A stretch of DNA of 64,000 bases from Candidatus Rickettsia kotlanii (GTDB lineage: Bacteria > Pseudomonadota > Alphaproteobacteria > Rickettsiales > Rickettsiaceae). The translations under genes were made by a program, and so were the position numbers. Positions 18,424 to 28,967 of the stretch are shown here, one piece after another (within the stretch, counting starts at the first letter, position 1; every line of letters begins with the position of its first letter). The notes beneath the pieces are model-generated. The model made no database searches. It had not been told where the DNA came from and was given only the letters and a program-made list of their open reading frames with translations. The DNA is taken from the NCBI GenBank assembly GCA_030295365.1, contig AP027062.1, positions 330,001 through 394,000 on the forward strand, read 5' to 3'.

Positions 18424-21069
18424 ATGACTAAATTTACCACTGAAGAAGTTAGAAGTAAATTTATAACTTACTTTAAAGCAAATAATCATACACATGTACC
18501 GACCAGCTCGTTAATTCCACACAATGACCCTAGTTTAATGTTTGTTAATTCCGGAATGGTACAATTTAAAAATGTTTTTACCGGGCAAGGAAAAAGACCT
18601 TATAACAACGCGGTAACTAGTCAAAAATCTCTTAGAGCCGGCGGCAAACATAACGACCTTGAGAATGTCGGTTATACAGCAAGACATCATACCTTTTTTG
18701 AAATGTTAGGTAATTTTTCATTCGGTGACTATTTTAAAGAACAAGCCATATATTACGCTTGGAATTTATTGACTAAAGAATTTGAACTCCCAAAAGACAA
18801 GCTTTATGCAACAATTTATCATACTGATGACGAAGCAGCTTCTTATTGGAAAAAAATAGCAGGTTTTGGGGATGATCGTATCATAAAGATCAAAACAAAC
18901 GATAATTTTTGGTCAATGGGTGATACTGGCCCTTGCGGTCCTTGTTCCGAAATTTTTTACGACCACGGTGAACAAATATATGGCGGACTTCCCGGTACTA
19001 AAGGTGAAGACGGTGATAGATTTATCGAGATTTGGAATATGGTATTTATGCAATATGAACAAATCGATAAAGATACTAGCATAGAATTATCGCAAAAATC
19101 TATCGATACCGGTATGGGTCTTGAGCGTATGACGGCAGTATTACAGCATGTTAACAACAATTATGATATAGATTTATTTCAGGAAATAATTAATTTTACC
19201 GAAAATATAGTAAAAGTGAAAGTAGATGGAGAAGCTAAATTTTCTTACCGAGTTATTGCCGACCACTTACGAGCAAGTAGCTTTTTAATAGCTGACGGTG
19301 TTATTCCTTCAAATGAGGGGCGTGGTTACGTACTTCGCCGCATTATGCGAAGATCCATGAGGCATGCTCATATGCTTGGGGCAAAAGAGCCGTTAATGTA
19401 TAAATTACTGCCAAAACTTGTTGATTTAATGGGGAATGTTTATCCTGAACTTAAAAGAGCAGAAAGCTTTATAAGCAGTATCTTAGAACAAGAAGAAATT
19501 AGATTTAAAGCCACATTAGAACGTGGTCTCAAACTTCTTACCGAAGAAACAGAAACGCTAACAAAAGGTAATGAATTATCAGGAGAAGTAGCATTTAAAC
19601 TATACGATACTTACGGATTTCCGCTTGATTTAACCGAAGATATTCTAAAAAACCGTGATATTTCCGTTGATCACAAAGGGTTTGAAGAGCAAATGCTTAT
19701 GCAAAAAGAACGTGCTAGAAAATCTTGGCTTGGCTCCGGTGAATCAAAAACCGATCAGTTGTGGTTCGATATCAAAGAGCAACATGGTAGCACGGAGTTT
19801 TTAGGATATACACTGAATGAAGCAAAATGTAAAATAATTGCATTAATCAAAAATAATAATTTAGTTAATGATATAAAAGAGATAGATACACAATTCCTGC
19901 TAATCAGCAACCAAACTCCTTTTTACGGTGAATCAGGCGGTCAAATAGGTGACATCGGAACGATATTTGCAAAAGATTCTGAAGTAGCTGAAGTAGAAGT
20001 AATAGATACTTTAAAATATTTAGGCTCTATTATAGTCCACAAATGTATTTTGAAAAAGGGGCAGATTAACGTAGGCGAGAATGCTAATTTTAGTATAGAC
20101 ATAAGATATAGACAAAATTTAAGAATTCATCACTCGGCAACGCATATATTACATGCAGTACTGCATGAGGTACTTGGTAAACATGTTACTCAAAAAGGTT
20201 CGTTAGTCACTCCAACTTATTTACGCTTTGATATTAGCCATTCTAAAGCTGTGACTAATGAAGAAATTACTTTAATCGAAGATAAGGTAAATGAGATTAT
20301 TAGAGATAATCATGAAGTAACTACTACATTAATGGCAACTGAAGATGCAGTTAAACAAGGAGCTATGGCACTGTTTGGCGAGAAATACGACTCTGAAGTA
20401 AGAGTAGTTAAGATAGGTGAGACTTCTTTAGAATTATGCGGCGGGACGCATGTCAGACGTACCGGTGACATTGGTTGCTTTAAAATTACAAGTGAAAGTG
20501 CTATAGCAGCAGGTGTTCGTAGAATTGAAGCAGTTTGCGGTGAATTCGTAATTAAATTAATGAGAGAAAAGGATAGTTTACTTAAATCGATAGAAAATAG
20601 TTTAAAAACTAATAAAAATGAACTTATTACTAAGGTTAATAATATCTTAGAGCGTAACAAGGAAGTTGAGAAAGAATTAGAAAAAACTCATTTAGCTAGT
20701 TTAGATTTAAGTATAGAGCAAATTGAAAAGCAAGCTGCACAAATAACAGGGATAAAACTATTATACAAAAAAGTAGGAAATATAGACAATAAAATATTAC
20801 GTCAAGCTGCCGAAAATTTAACAAAAAAAGTAGAAGATTTGATAATGGTATACATTGCCGAGGGAATTGGTAAATTATCTATTACGGTTGCAGTGAGTAA
20901 AGCTATAACAGACAAATACAATGCAGATATAATTGCAAAAAAACTTTCTTTATTCTTAGGTGGCAGCGGCGGAGGTGGACAAGCAAGCCTTGCTCAAGCC
21001 GGTGGAAATGATATAGGTAAGCTAACTAACATCCATGAAAAATTATACAGTTTATTGACAGTGTCATAG
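18424..21069 (+). CDS. alaS: Alanyl-tRNA synthetase
   Basis: Charges tRNA-Ala in the cytosol. The catalytic domain starts TEEVRSKFITYFKANNHTHV and contains GDTGPCGPCSEIFYDHG. The editing domain has HHSATHILHAVL and ELCGGTHVRRTGDIG (the zinc His/Cys residues). The C-Ala tail ends with LGGSGGGGQASLAQAGG. I chose ATG 18424 (881 aa) because it opens the conserved N-terminus; the frame is open upstream to 18331 only through repeat-derived sequence. Confidence 0.97.
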   Translation: MTKFTTEEVRSKFITYFKANNHTHVPTSSLIPHNDPSLMFVNSGMVQFKNVFTGQGKRPYNNAVTSQKSLRAGGKHNDLENVGYTARHHTFFEMLGNFSFGDYFKEQAIYYAWNLLTKEFELPKDKLYATIYHTDDEAASYWKKIAGFGDDRIIKIKTNDNFWSMGDTGPCGPCSEIFYDHGEQIYGGLPGTKGEDGDRFIEIWNMVFMQYEQIDKDTSIELSQKSIDTGMGLERMTAVLQHVNNNYDIDLFQEIINFTENIVKVKVDGEAKFSYRVIADHLRASSFLIADGVIPSNEGRGYVLRRIMRRSMRHAHMLGAKEPLMYKLLPKLVDLMGNVYPELKRAESFISSILEQEEIRFKATLERGLKLLTEETETLTKGNELSGEVAFKLYDTYGFPLDLTEDILKNRDISVDHKGFEEQMLMQKERARKSWLGSGESKTDQLWFDIKEQHGSTEFLGYTLNEAKCKIIALIKNNNLVNDIKEIDTQFLLISNQTPFYGESGGQIGDIGTIFAKDSEVAEVEVIDTLKYLGSIIVHKCILKKGQINVGENANFSIDIRYRQNLRIHHSATHILHAVLHEVLGKHVTQKGSLVTPTYLRFDISHSKAVTNEEITLIEDKVNEIIRDNHEVTTTLMATEDAVKQGAMALFGEKYDSEVRVVKIGETSLELCGGTHVRRTGDIGCFKITSESAIAAGVRRIEAVCGEFVIKLMREKDSLLKSIENSLKTNKNELITKVNNILERNKEVEKELEKTHLASLDLSIEQIEKQAAQITGIKLLYKKVGNIDNKILRQAAENLTKKVEDLIMVYIAEGIGKLSITVAVSKAITDKYNADIIAKKLSLFLGGSGGGGQASLAQAGGNDIGKLTNIHEKLYSLLTVS

Positions 21070-21083
21070 TGTACTAATTTAGG

Positions 21084-21263
21084 ACGTCATTACGAGTGTA
21101 CTTTGTAGATGGATACCCGGTTGTCATTGTGAGCAACCGTAGTACTTGCATGGCAATCTCGTCAAATATCCTGAGATTGTTTCGTCAATTATTTCGTAAT
21201 TTCTTCGCAATGACAAGGTGGTATCCACGTAACAATGCCTATGCAGTGAGGCATTGTAATGAC
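21084..21263. repeat. Nested palindromic element, family A inside A
   Basis: An inner copy (about 21122-21214: gtcattgtgagcaaccg ... ttcttcgcaatgac) is enclosed by outer arms atggatacc and ggtatccac, which are themselves followed by gcattgtaatgac at 21252-21263. The gap between the convergent alaS and truA genes consists almost wholly of this structure. Confidence 0.78.
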
Positions 21264-21277
21264 AAAATTTATGGTTG

Positions 21278-22015
21278 TTAATACGCTGCTTTCACAAAAT
21301 AAAGACCGGAAGCGGGAGCAGTAGGACCGGCGGCTGTTCTATCTTTGGCTTCTAGAACATCTTGAATTTGTTCTGCCTGCCAAATATTTTTACCAACAAG
21401 TACTAAACTACCGACAATATTACGTACCATATGATGCAAAAATGACGGGGCTGAAAGATATAATTTTATTTCTTCGGCTTCTTTAATAATATTAAGTTCA
21501 GTTAGAGTTTTAATCGGTGATTTTGATTGACATGAGCTAGCCCTAAATGAAGTAAAATCATGTTTGCCTAATAGATAAGTGGCAGCTTGTTGCATAGCCA
21601 GAACATCTAAAGGTGAACTAATCCACCATGCTCTATTTAAATCAATTACCGATGGATAAGGTCTATTAATAATTCTATATATATAATAACGAGAGGTAGC
21701 TGAAAACCTAGCATGAAAATTATTGGGGGCTAATTCACAATTCCATACTCCTACGGCATACGGTCTTACAAAATAGTTGATAGCCGTAATAATTTTGTGA
21801 GGTTCTAAATATTTTGAAAGATCAAAATGTGCTACTTGACCTATAGCATGAACACCGGCATCTGTCCTTCCTGACCCAAACAATATCACCTGTTCACCGG
21901 AAAATTTATAAATCGCTTCTTCTAATATCTGCTGTACCGACATTACTCCTGCTTGTCTTTGCCAACCTGCAAGATCCGTGCCTAAATATTCAATGGTAAT
22001 TTTATATCGATACAT
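21278..22015 (-). CDS. truA: tRNA pseudouridine(38-40) synthase TruA
   Basis: Isomerises uridines 38-40 in the anticodon arm of many tRNAs. 245 residues with the catalytic segment [18 protein letters not shown] containing the essential aspartate, [18 protein letters not shown], and [17 protein letters not shown]. Starts at ATG 22015. A separate palindromic element lies between it and rpoD. Confidence 0.96.
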   Translation of the reverse strand: MYRYKITIEYLGTDLAGWQRQAGVMSVQQILEEAIYKFSGEQVILFGSGRTDAGVHAIGQVAHFDLSKYLEPHKIITAINYFVRPYAVGVWNCELAPNNFHARFSATSRYYIYRIINRPYPSVIDLNRAWWISSPLDVLAMQQAATYLLGKHDFTSFRASSCQSKSPIKTLTELNIIKEAEEIKLYLSAPSFLHHMVRNIVGSLVLVGKNIWQAEQIQDVLEAKDRTAAGPTAPASGLYFVKAAY

Positions 22016-22026
22016 AATAGCCCAAT

Positions 22027-22098
22027 GTCATCCCGTAGCTTGACCACAGGATCTTGTATCACAGCCGCGTCCTGAGATCCTGAATCACGAGATGACAG
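22027..22098. repeat. Palindromic element, family C
   Basis: tgtcatcccgtagcttgacc at the left end is answered by aatcacgagatgacagt at the right end, with ggatcttg / ctgagatcctg inside. This differs from families A and B; a related outer repeat surrounds another element at 49541-49712. Confidence 0.72.
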
Positions 22099-22109
22099 TA
22101 TAAGTATTA

Positions 22110-24014
22110 TCATGCTTCTAGTAAATCCGATGGGTTACCATCACCACGCTTTCCTCCGCTTCTAAAGCTATTAAGTTTTTTGGATCTAATAGGATGTTGT
22201 AACTTTCTTAAAGCTTTTGACTCGATTTGTCTTATACGTTCTCTAGTTACTTTAAATTGCTGCCCTACTTCTTCTAATGTATGGTCAGTATTCATACCTA
22301 TACCGAAACGCATTCTAAGCACTCTTTCTTCACGAGGCGTAAGGGTTGCAAGTACTCTAGTGGTAACTTCTCGTAAATTTGACTGAATTGCCGCATCAAT
22401 CGGTGCTACTGCATTCTTATCTTCGATAAAATCGCCTAATTGACCGCCATCACTATCATCACCTACGGGATTTTCAAGACTTATAGGTTCTTTAGCTATT
22501 TTCATAACTTTACGCACTTTATCAAGCGGCATTGAAAGACGGTTAGCGATTTCCGTTGCTGTTGGTTCGTATCCGAGTTCATTAAGCATTTGTCTTGAAG
22601 TACGTAGTATCTTATTAATTGTTTCAATCATATGCACAGGAATACGTATAGTCCTTGCTTGATCGGCAATAGCTCTTGTTATAGCTTGTCTAATCCACCA
22701 CGTAGCATAGGTAGAGAATTTATAACCACGGCGATATTCAAATTTATCCACCGCTTTCATAAGTCCTATATTACCTTCTTGAATTAAATCTAAAAACTGC
22801 AATCCTCTATTAGCGTATTTTTTAGCGATAGATATAACTAAACGTAAATTCGCTTCTATCATATCTTTTTTTGCTTGTAGCGTTTGTCTCTCACTTTTTT
22901 GTATAGTATTCACTAGTTTTTTAAAATCATTAACTAAAAGACCGGTTTTAGATTCTATAACCGATAATTCAGTAATCATTTGATCTATATAATCCGATTC
23001 TTTAGTTATTAACTCTTTCCAAGCGACTTTTTTATTTTTCAGCATTTTTTCTTTCCATGCTGCATTGATAACTGATCCTATATATTCATCAAGGAAATTT
23101 TGGCGAGTTACTCCATATTTTTCAGCAAGTTTTAAAAAAGCTGTTTCTTTATTAATTAAATCACGATTTATTCCATACATCTTACCTAAAATTTCTTCTG
23201 TTCTTTTAGAATTAAAATGTATTTCCGAAACTTCATTTATTAATAATTCCAAATTATTATATTTTTTGCTATTTTGTAAAACCTTCGGCTCAAAAGATTT
23301 CTCATAACATTTTTTAGCTTCAATGAGTAGCTCTTCACAGATAAAAGAAATCTTTTTCATACGCTCTATAATATTAGGTAATATCTGCGTTTCTACTCTA
23401 GACATAGATAAGTGATTATCCTCATGCTCTTCTCCTTCGGTCTCACTACTATGTTCTTCATCATTTTCAGGTGTTTCGTCATGTAACATGTTAGCTTCTA
23501 AATCTATCAGATCACGTAGTAACATTTTTTCATTAACTAAATCTTCATACCATACTATAAAACAACGCATAGCAATAGGGCTTCTGCATAAGGAAGCAGT
23601 CATTGTTTTATGTCCTTCCTCAATCCTTTTTGCTATTTCTACTTCATTTTCACGAGTTAAAAGATCGACTCCCCCCATATCCTTAAGATATAATCTTACA
23701 GGATCATCGGTAGTACCTATATTTTCTTCTTCTACCTCATCCTCAGATTCATTATCAACATTGGTAGATAGCTTAAATTCTTCATCCATTCCGATATCAA
23801 GCTTAATTTCATCATCTTCATTAGATTCTAAAATATCTACCCCCGCATCGGAAAATTTTAATATAGCTTCCTCTAATTGTCTTATTGAAGGATTTTTATT
23901 AAGAGGAAGAGCGTTGTTTATATCATCATAAGTGACCGGTATCTTTTTAGATTTAGCTTTTTTAAGTAAACTATCTATTTTATCTAGATCATTATCTATA
24001 TTGCTATTGCTCAT
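22110..24014 (-). CDS. rpoD: RNA polymerase primary sigma factor RpoD
   Basis: Vegetative sigma factor directing RNA polymerase to -10/-35 promoters. 634 residues with region 1.2 ([20 protein letters not shown]), a long acidic non-conserved region, region 2 ([20 protein letters not shown] and [20 protein letters not shown]), region 3 ([20 protein letters not shown]) and the region 4 helix-turn-helix ([20 protein letters not shown]). It follows dnaG with 44 bases between, the dnaG-rpoD order of the macromolecular-synthesis operon; rpsU is not adjacent. Confidence 0.97.
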   Translation of the reverse strand: MSNSNIDNDLDKIDSLLKKAKSKKIPVTYDDINNALPLNKNPSIRQLEEAILKFSDAGVDILESNEDDEIKLDIGMDEEFKLSTNVDNESEDEVEEENIGTTDDPVRLYLKDMGGVDLLTRENEVEIAKRIEEGHKTMTASLCRSPIAMRCFIVWYEDLVNEKMLLRDLIDLEANMLHDETPENDEEHSSETEGEEHEDNHLSMSRVETQILPNIIERMKKISFICEELLIEAKKCYEKSFEPKVLQNSKKYNNLELLINEVSEIHFNSKRTEEILGKMYGINRDLINKETAFLKLAEKYGVTRQNFLDEYIGSVINAAWKEKMLKNKKVAWKELITKESDYIDQMITELSVIESKTGLLVNDFKKLVNTIQKSERQTLQAKKDMIEANLRLVISIAKKYANRGLQFLDLIQEGNIGLMKAVDKFEYRRGYKFSTYATWWIRQAITRAIADQARTIRIPVHMIETINKILRTSRQMLNELGYEPTATEIANRLSMPLDKVRKVMKIAKEPISLENPVGDDSDGGQLGDFIEDKNAVAPIDAAIQSNLREVTTRVLATLTPREERVLRMRFGIGMNTDHTLEEVGQQFKVTRERIRQIESKALRKLQHPIRSKKLNSFRSGGKRGDGNPSDLLEA

Positions 24015-24058
24015 TAAATACCTATATGCTTTTTTCTTTTAAAAGAAGTTTGAAATAA

Positions 24059-25846
24059 TTAAGTTATCGTGTGATTAATAAAAGATTCGTTTAAAACTTG
24101 AAGTTCATTTGCAATCTTCAGAATTTCTTTTTTATATAGTAAAACTTTTTCAAAGTCATGATTGTCAGTGCTGTTTATGGTAATAGCGTATTCTTGTTGT
24201 AAATTTATTAGATAATATTTCTTATGTAGCCACTGCCATAATAAATTCAGTCTGATATTATTTTTATTAAATGAGATATCTAAAAACAAATTATCCGTTT
24301 TTGATAATAATAAAAAAATATCAAAAAAGCTAGTTTTTTCCACAATTGCAGTAATTTCACTTGCTTCTACGTTATTATCTATAATCTCGTTTAAATACCA
24401 ATTACGGAATTCTTCAAGCGATTTATTATTAAAATTTAAATTTAAGATGAAATCTCTAATATCTTTTTCTTCAAGTATTACAGGAAATTTAACCAACAAA
24501 GCACAAAAAGCATGTTCTAGTATTTCGAGCTCCGAATAGCCGTGACTTAAAATTATAGGAGCCAAATTTGAGTTTTTAGTTGTAGCTTTCTTCTGCGTTG
24601 TGACTAAATTTTGCCATATTTGATCTTTAAAAAACCTATAATAACTTGCTTTTAAATTACTATCCGATATTTTACTGCAATAATTTTTTAAATTTTTTTC
24701 TAAATTAGCTTTTGCTTCCGCAGTTTTAAAACTCTTGCCGCTATACTCAATATGCCAAATCATTTCTGATAAGCTTATTCTTTTATCTATAAGCTTTGTA
24801 AAAAAATCAGCACCGTTTTTATTTACTGCATCGTCGGGATCAAGTCCGCTTGGTAACCTAATAAAAGAAATTTTCTTTTCACTATTAATAAGCGGTAATG
24901 CTAAGTTAATAGTTCTTATGCTAGCTTTTATGCCTGCATTATCTCCGTCAAGACATAATATAATTTCATCGCCAGCACGCCATAATTTATGCAAGTGATT
25001 CTCGGTAACGCTAGTACCGAGACTCGCAACCGTTTCACTAAAACCTGCTTGATGTAGTGCTATAACATCAAAATAACCTTCTACTAAAATCGAATGATTT
25101 TTTTTATAGCTACTGCTTATCGCTTTATGCTCACCGTATAGAGTTTCACTTTTTTGAAATACTGTAGTTTCAGGTGAATTTAAGTATTTAGGCAGCCCCT
25201 CCCCTAGTACTCTACCGCCAAAGCCTACAATTTTATTGTAAATATTTCTAATTGGAATAGTAATACGGTTAGAAAATAAATTATATATTTTACCGTTTTC
25301 TCGCTTGCCGATTAGCCCTGCTTTACCAAGCTTTATAATATCTATATTTTTATCGTGAAAAAATTTTTCAAATTTATTATTCTTTGGGGCAAAGCCTATT
25401 GAAAACTCTTTTACTGTTTCTTCGGTAATACCCCTTTCGTGTAGATAATGTAATATTTCAGGTGTTAATTGTGTCCTAAAAAACTTATTGGCGAGTTCTA
25501 AAATATTGAGAATTTCATCGGATTCTTCATAAAATTCTTTCTGTTTCGCAGTTAATTTCGGTATCTCTATACCGTAATCGGTTGCAAGCTTTATAGCAGA
25601 CTCATTATAAGATAAACTGCTAATATTAGAAGTAAATTTTATAACGTCACCGGCTGCTTTACAACCAAAACAATAGAAAAATCTCTTACTATCACTAACC
25701 GTAAAAGATGGGGTCTTTTCTTGATGGAAGGGACATAAACCTACATAGTTACCGGATTTTCTAGTTAAAGCTACTTTTTGCCGCACTACATCCGATATGT
25801 TAATACGGTTTCTTAAGAACTCATAAAATTCCAGTGCAACTCTCAT
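24059..25846 (-). CDS. dnaG: DNA primase DnaG
   Basis: Synthesises RNA primers at the replication fork. The N-terminal CHC2 zinc finger is intact (GLCPFHQEKTPSFTVSDSKR, FFYCFGCKAAGDVI). The TOPRIM core has ILVEGYFDVIALHQAG and the acidic CLDGDNAG, and a C-terminal DnaB-interacting helical domain follows. 595 residues is normal. ATG 25846 lies 4 bases after the stop of the polyprenol-kinase-like gene, so these genes with rpoD form one transcript. Confidence 0.96.
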   Translation of the reverse strand: MRVALEFYEFLRNRINISDVVRQKVALTRKSGNYVGLCPFHQEKTPSFTVSDSKRFFYCFGCKAAGDVIKFTSNISSLSYNESAIKLATDYGIEIPKLTAKQKEFYEESDEILNILELANKFFRTQLTPEILHYLHERGITEETVKEFSIGFAPKNNKFEKFFHDKNIDIIKLGKAGLIGKRENGKIYNLFSNRITIPIRNIYNKIVGFGGRVLGEGLPKYLNSPETTVFQKSETLYGEHKAISSSYKKNHSILVEGYFDVIALHQAGFSETVASLGTSVTENHLHKLWRAGDEIILCLDGDNAGIKASIRTINLALPLINSEKKISFIRLPSGLDPDDAVNKNGADFFTKLIDKRISLSEMIWHIEYSGKSFKTAEAKANLEKNLKNYCSKISDSNLKASYYRFFKDQIWQNLVTTQKKATTKNSNLAPIILSHGYSELEILEHAFCALLVKFPVILEEKDIRDFILNLNFNNKSLEEFRNWYLNEIIDNNVEASEITAIVEKTSFFDIFLLLSKTDNLFLDISFNKNNIRLNLLWQWLHKKYYLINLQQEYAITINSTDNHDFEKVLLYKKEILKIANELQVLNESFINHTIT

Positions 25847-25850
25847 TATA

Positions 25851-26465
25851 TTACAATATGTAGGAAAGAATAGCTGTAGAAAGACAATAAGAAAGTGGTA
25901 TAGACAAATTATCGTTAATTCTTAAATTTTTTGAATAAAATTCAGCTACTGTAGCCCCTATGCAACTTATAATAATAATAAAAAAACTTGTATTATATCC
26001 TAAATAGAAATACACTAATATACTTATAAAAATTGCAGAAACTAAAAAGGTAATAGAACCGGCTATAGATTTACCGTTACCTAAACTATTTCCTATTTTA
26101 ACGCCGACAAGAGCCGCTACACAATCTGAAATAATTAAAATTAACCACGAACAAATCACTAAATTTTTAGGAAAAAGAAGAGCAGTTAAGAAAAAACCGA
26201 GCATCATAAAGCTAACGCCGCTTAAAGCAAAAGAACCGTTATTTTCTTCAAGCCTTATAACTGTTGAAAAAAATCTAGTTACAAATCCGCTAATTTTTGC
26301 ATTATTATGACGTGATACATCTAAATATAATGTAATAGCTGTTATTATAAATAATAATAACGTAATAGCGGTTCTTGGAGTAAATAAATAAAGCAGCGGA
26401 AATATTATAGCCGATAGGTGGAAAATTTTACGCTTTTTCTCAAAGTCAAAATCTTTAATTTCCAT
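25851..26465 (-). CDS. Diacylglycerol/polyprenol kinase family membrane protein
   Basis: Integral membrane protein of 204 residues with about six hydrophobic segments. It resembles the SEC59/DGK1/VTE5 family of CTP-dependent lipid kinases: KKRKIFHLSAIIFPLLY at the start, DCVAALVGVKIGNSLGNGKS and AGSITFLVSAIF in the conserved cytidylyltransferase-like part. Likely phosphorylates a polyprenol or other lipid alcohol in the inner membrane; the substrate cannot be told. First gene of the run leading into dnaG-rpoD. Confidence 0.75.
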   Translation of the reverse strand: MEIKDFDFEKKRKIFHLSAIIFPLLYLFTPRTAITLLLFIITAITLYLDVSRHNNAKISGFVTRFFSTVIRLEENNGSFALSGVSFMMLGFFLTALLFPKNLVICSWLILIISDCVAALVGVKIGNSLGNGKSIAGSITFLVSAIFISILVYFYLGYNTSFFIIIISCIGATVAEFYSKNLRINDNLSIPLSYCLSTAILSYIL

Positions 26466-26511
26466 AAGATTACTAATTTGTCGCTATTGTTATATGAGGA
26501 ATAATGCCAAC

Positions 26512-26566
26512 ATCATTGCGAGCAGTATTCAATGTCATTCTTGCTTTCGTTTCGCAGGAATGACAT
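26512..26566. repeat. Partial palindromic elements (A fragment followed by B)
   Basis: cattgcgagcag is followed by a small B-type palindrome, aatgtcattcttgctttcg ... cgcaggaatgacataac. It lies in the 260-base gap between the divergent lipid-kinase gene and greA; the rest of that gap is AT-rich with no other structure I can support. Confidence 0.6.
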
Positions 26567-26725
26567 AACAGAATCTGTTTAGACAAGGACCACTTGCAGA
26601 TATTTAGGCAATGCCCAATAATTAAAAAGGCTTATTTGACAAATTTCACTATTACAAATATACTTGCTAAAATCTATATTATTGAAAATAGTATACTAAA
26701 ATTACTAAATCTATACAATATAATT

Positions 26726-27214
26726 ATGAATACAAAATTTCCTATCACCGCTAAAGGTTTTGAAAAATTAGAACACGAGCTTAAACATTTAAAACATGTA
26801 GAACGTAAAAAAATTAGTGAAGATATAGCCGAAGCACGAGAACACGGCGATTTATCCGAGAATGCAGAATATGAAGCGGCACGTGAGAAACAAGCATTTA
26901 TAGAAGGGCGTATTAAAGAGCTTGAAGATATGACGGCAAGAGCGGAGATTATTGATATTGGTAAATTATCGGGAGATAACATAAAATTCGGGGCTACGGT
27001 TACTTTGATCGACAACGATACTGAAGAAGAAGTAACATATATTATTGTAGGAGAATATGAAGCCGATATAACTAGAAAAAGAGTTTCAATCGCTTCTCCT
27101 ATAGCAAAAGCTTTAATTAGAAAATCGGTAGGTGATTTTGTAGAAGTTACAACACCGAAAGGATCTAAATCATACGAAGTAGTTACCGTTGAATATAAAG
27201 AACTAGAACTTTAA
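26726..27214 (+). CDS. greA: Transcription elongation factor GreA
   Basis: Rescues backtracked RNA polymerase by stimulating transcript cleavage. 162 residues: the N-terminal coiled coil with the acidic tip ([20 protein letters not shown]) and the C-terminal FKBP-like domain ([20 protein letters not shown]) are complete. ATG 26726 opens with the family start [20 protein letters not shown]; the frame is open further upstream but has no homology there. Confidence 0.96.
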   Translation: MNTKFPITAKGFEKLEHELKHLKHVERKKISEDIAEAREHGDLSENAEYEAAREKQAFIEGRIKELEDMTARAEIIDIGKLSGDNIKFGATVTLIDNDTEEEVTYIIVGEYEADITRKRVSIASPIAKALIRKSVGDFVEVTTPKGSKSYEVVTVEYKELEL

Positions 27215-27255
27215 TTTGATTTTTTTGTCACTATAAACGTTAACCGTATGACTTG

Positions 27256-27350
27256 TCATGTCATCCCCACCTACGCGGGAACGACATCGAATAGGTTCTT
27301 CGATCTATGCAACAATCCTTACTCCTCGCAATAATGATTTGGGTATCAAC
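27256..27350. repeat. Hybrid remnant of palindromic elements
   Basis: A B-type half (tgtcatccccacctacgcgg then gaacgacatc) is followed by the end of an A-type element (ctcctcgcaataatgatttg then ggtatcaac). It fills the gap between the convergent greA and pntA genes. Confidence 0.55.
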
Positions 27351-27372
27351 AACGCAGATATGACATTATTAA

Positions 27373-27771
27373 TTACTTCTTCTTAAACATCTCGAGCATT
27401 CTTTTTGTTACTATAAATCCACCGAAGATATTTATAGAAGCAAGCAGCGTTGCAAAATACCCTAGTAGACCGGGAAACCCAAAGGCAGAGCTACTTGCAG
27501 CAATCATAGAACTAAGAACTATAATACCTGAAATAGCGTTAGTAATAGACATAAGCGGAGTATGGAGTGCAGGCGTTACTTTCCACACAATATAATAGCC
27601 TACAAAAGAAGCTAATACAAAAATAGTTATAGCAAATATTAGCGGATCTATAGTACTTGTGTTTGTTTGCCAACCAGTATCTATTACCAAATCTTTTAAT
27701 TTATCTGATAATTCTTGGGTATTATGGGCAATTTCAGCAGCCTGTTTAGCCATCGTCGGTATTTGATTCAT
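27373..27771 (-). CDS. NAD(P) transhydrogenase alpha subunit, C-terminal membrane part
   Basis: Membrane portion of the split alpha subunit of the proton-translocating transhydrogenase, which uses the proton-motive force to reduce NADP+ with NADH. 132 residues with a polar N-terminus and three or four helices (DPLIFAITIFVLASFVGYYI, TPLMSITNAISGIIVLSSMI). It overlaps the end of the N-terminal part gene by 4 bases, so the two are coupled. No pntB beta gene lies in this window. Confidence 0.92.
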   Translation of the reverse strand: MNQIPTMAKQAAEIAHNTQELSDKLKDLVIDTGWQTNTSTIDPLIFAITIFVLASFVGYYIVWKVTPALHTPLMSITNAISGIIVLSSMIAASSSAFGFPGLLGYFATLLASINIFGGFIVTKRMLEMFKKK

Positions 27772-28892
27772 ATATTTAATTTCTCACTCACAATTTTTCC
27801 GTCTTTAGTAATCAACATCTCACGTACTAACGCATCATCCATGTTAAACTTACCGTCTTGCAATGCATAGGTTAGAAAATTATACAAATTCTTAGCATAT
27901 AATTTTGAACTGTCGGTAGCAACTTTAGTAACAAGGTTTGATAAACCTATTATGGTAACTCCATGCTTAGTAACAATCTTATTCGGTTCTGAACCTTCCA
28001 CGTTCCCACCTGTACTAGTCGCTATATCAACAATCACTGAGCCACGCTTCATAGATTCTAGCATTTTTTCCGTAACAAGCAGAGGTGCTTTTTTTCCTGG
28101 AATTTGTGCAGTAGTAATAACTATGTCATATCCTTTAATAATTTTTGCTAAAAACTCTTCTTGTTTAGCTTTATAATCTTCCGAACTCTCGTGAGCATAG
28201 CCTGATTTATCTTGTAAATCCTCCTGTAATGCCAGTGAAACAAACTTAGCTCCTAAGCTTTCTACTTGCTCTTTGGTAGCAACTCTTACATCATATCCTG
28301 CAACAATGCTACCAAGCCTTTTTGCCGTTGCAATAGCTTGAAGACCGGCAACACCGATACCAAGCACTAAAGTTTTACACGGTGAAATCGTCCCTGCTGC
28401 AGTTATCATCATAGGAAAAACCCTTGTGTAATGATAACTTGCTTCAATTACCGCTCTATAGCCTACTAAGTTACTTTGAGAAGATAAAGCGTCCATATTT
28501 TGAGCTTTAGTAATTCTCGGCACAAACTCCATAGCAAAAGTCGTAAGGTTTTTTTTAGCTGCCACTTTTATATATTCATGATTTAAATAAGGCGATAATA
28601 ATCCTACAATAATTGCTCCTTTTTTTGCAAGTTCAAGCTCACTATATTTATCCGTAACGGACGAAGGTTGCACCTTTAATATAATATCAGCATCAGAAAT
28701 AATTTCGAGTGGTACCGAAGATATTTTAGCACCTAGAGCAACATATTCTTCATCAAGAAAACCGGCATGAAGCCCTATATCTTTTTCTACCATAACCGCA
28801 TAGCCTTTTTTGACTAGCAATCCTGCTACTTCAGGCGTTATAACGGCTCGTGTTTCATGCTTGGCTTTTTCTTTTAAAGCAACGATTTTCAT
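27768..28892 (-). CDS. pntA: NAD(P) transhydrogenase alpha subunit, NAD(H)-binding part
   Basis: Soluble NAD(H)-binding domain I of proton-translocating transhydrogenase. 374 residues, with the alanine-dehydrogenase-like opening (MKIVALKEKAKHETRAVITP) and the dinucleotide fold LVLGIGVAGLQAIATAKRLG ending in the VRVATKEQVESLG stretch. The two-part alpha subunit is the alphaproteobacterial arrangement. It is divergent from lolA, with 75 bases between the starts. Confidence 0.95.
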   Translation of the reverse strand: MKIVALKEKAKHETRAVITPEVAGLLVKKGYAVMVEKDIGLHAGFLDEEYVALGAKISSVPLEIISDADIILKVQPSSVTDKYSELELAKKGAIIVGLLSPYLNHEYIKVAAKKNLTTFAMEFVPRITKAQNMDALSSQSNLVGYRAVIEASYHYTRVFPMMITAAGTISPCKTLVLGIGVAGLQAIATAKRLGSIVAGYDVRVATKEQVESLGAKFVSLALQEDLQDKSGYAHESSEDYKAKQEEFLAKIIKGYDIVITTAQIPGKKAPLLVTEKMLESMKRGSVIVDIATSTGGNVEGSEPNKIVTKHGVTIIGLSNLVTKVATDSSKLYAKNLYNFLTYALQDGKFNMDDALVREMLITKDGKIVSEKLNI

Positions 28893-28967
28893 AAATACTA
28901 ATTATATTTTGCATTAACTGAATACATAAGGTATTTTAAACATAATTTAAAATATAAAACAACGAAA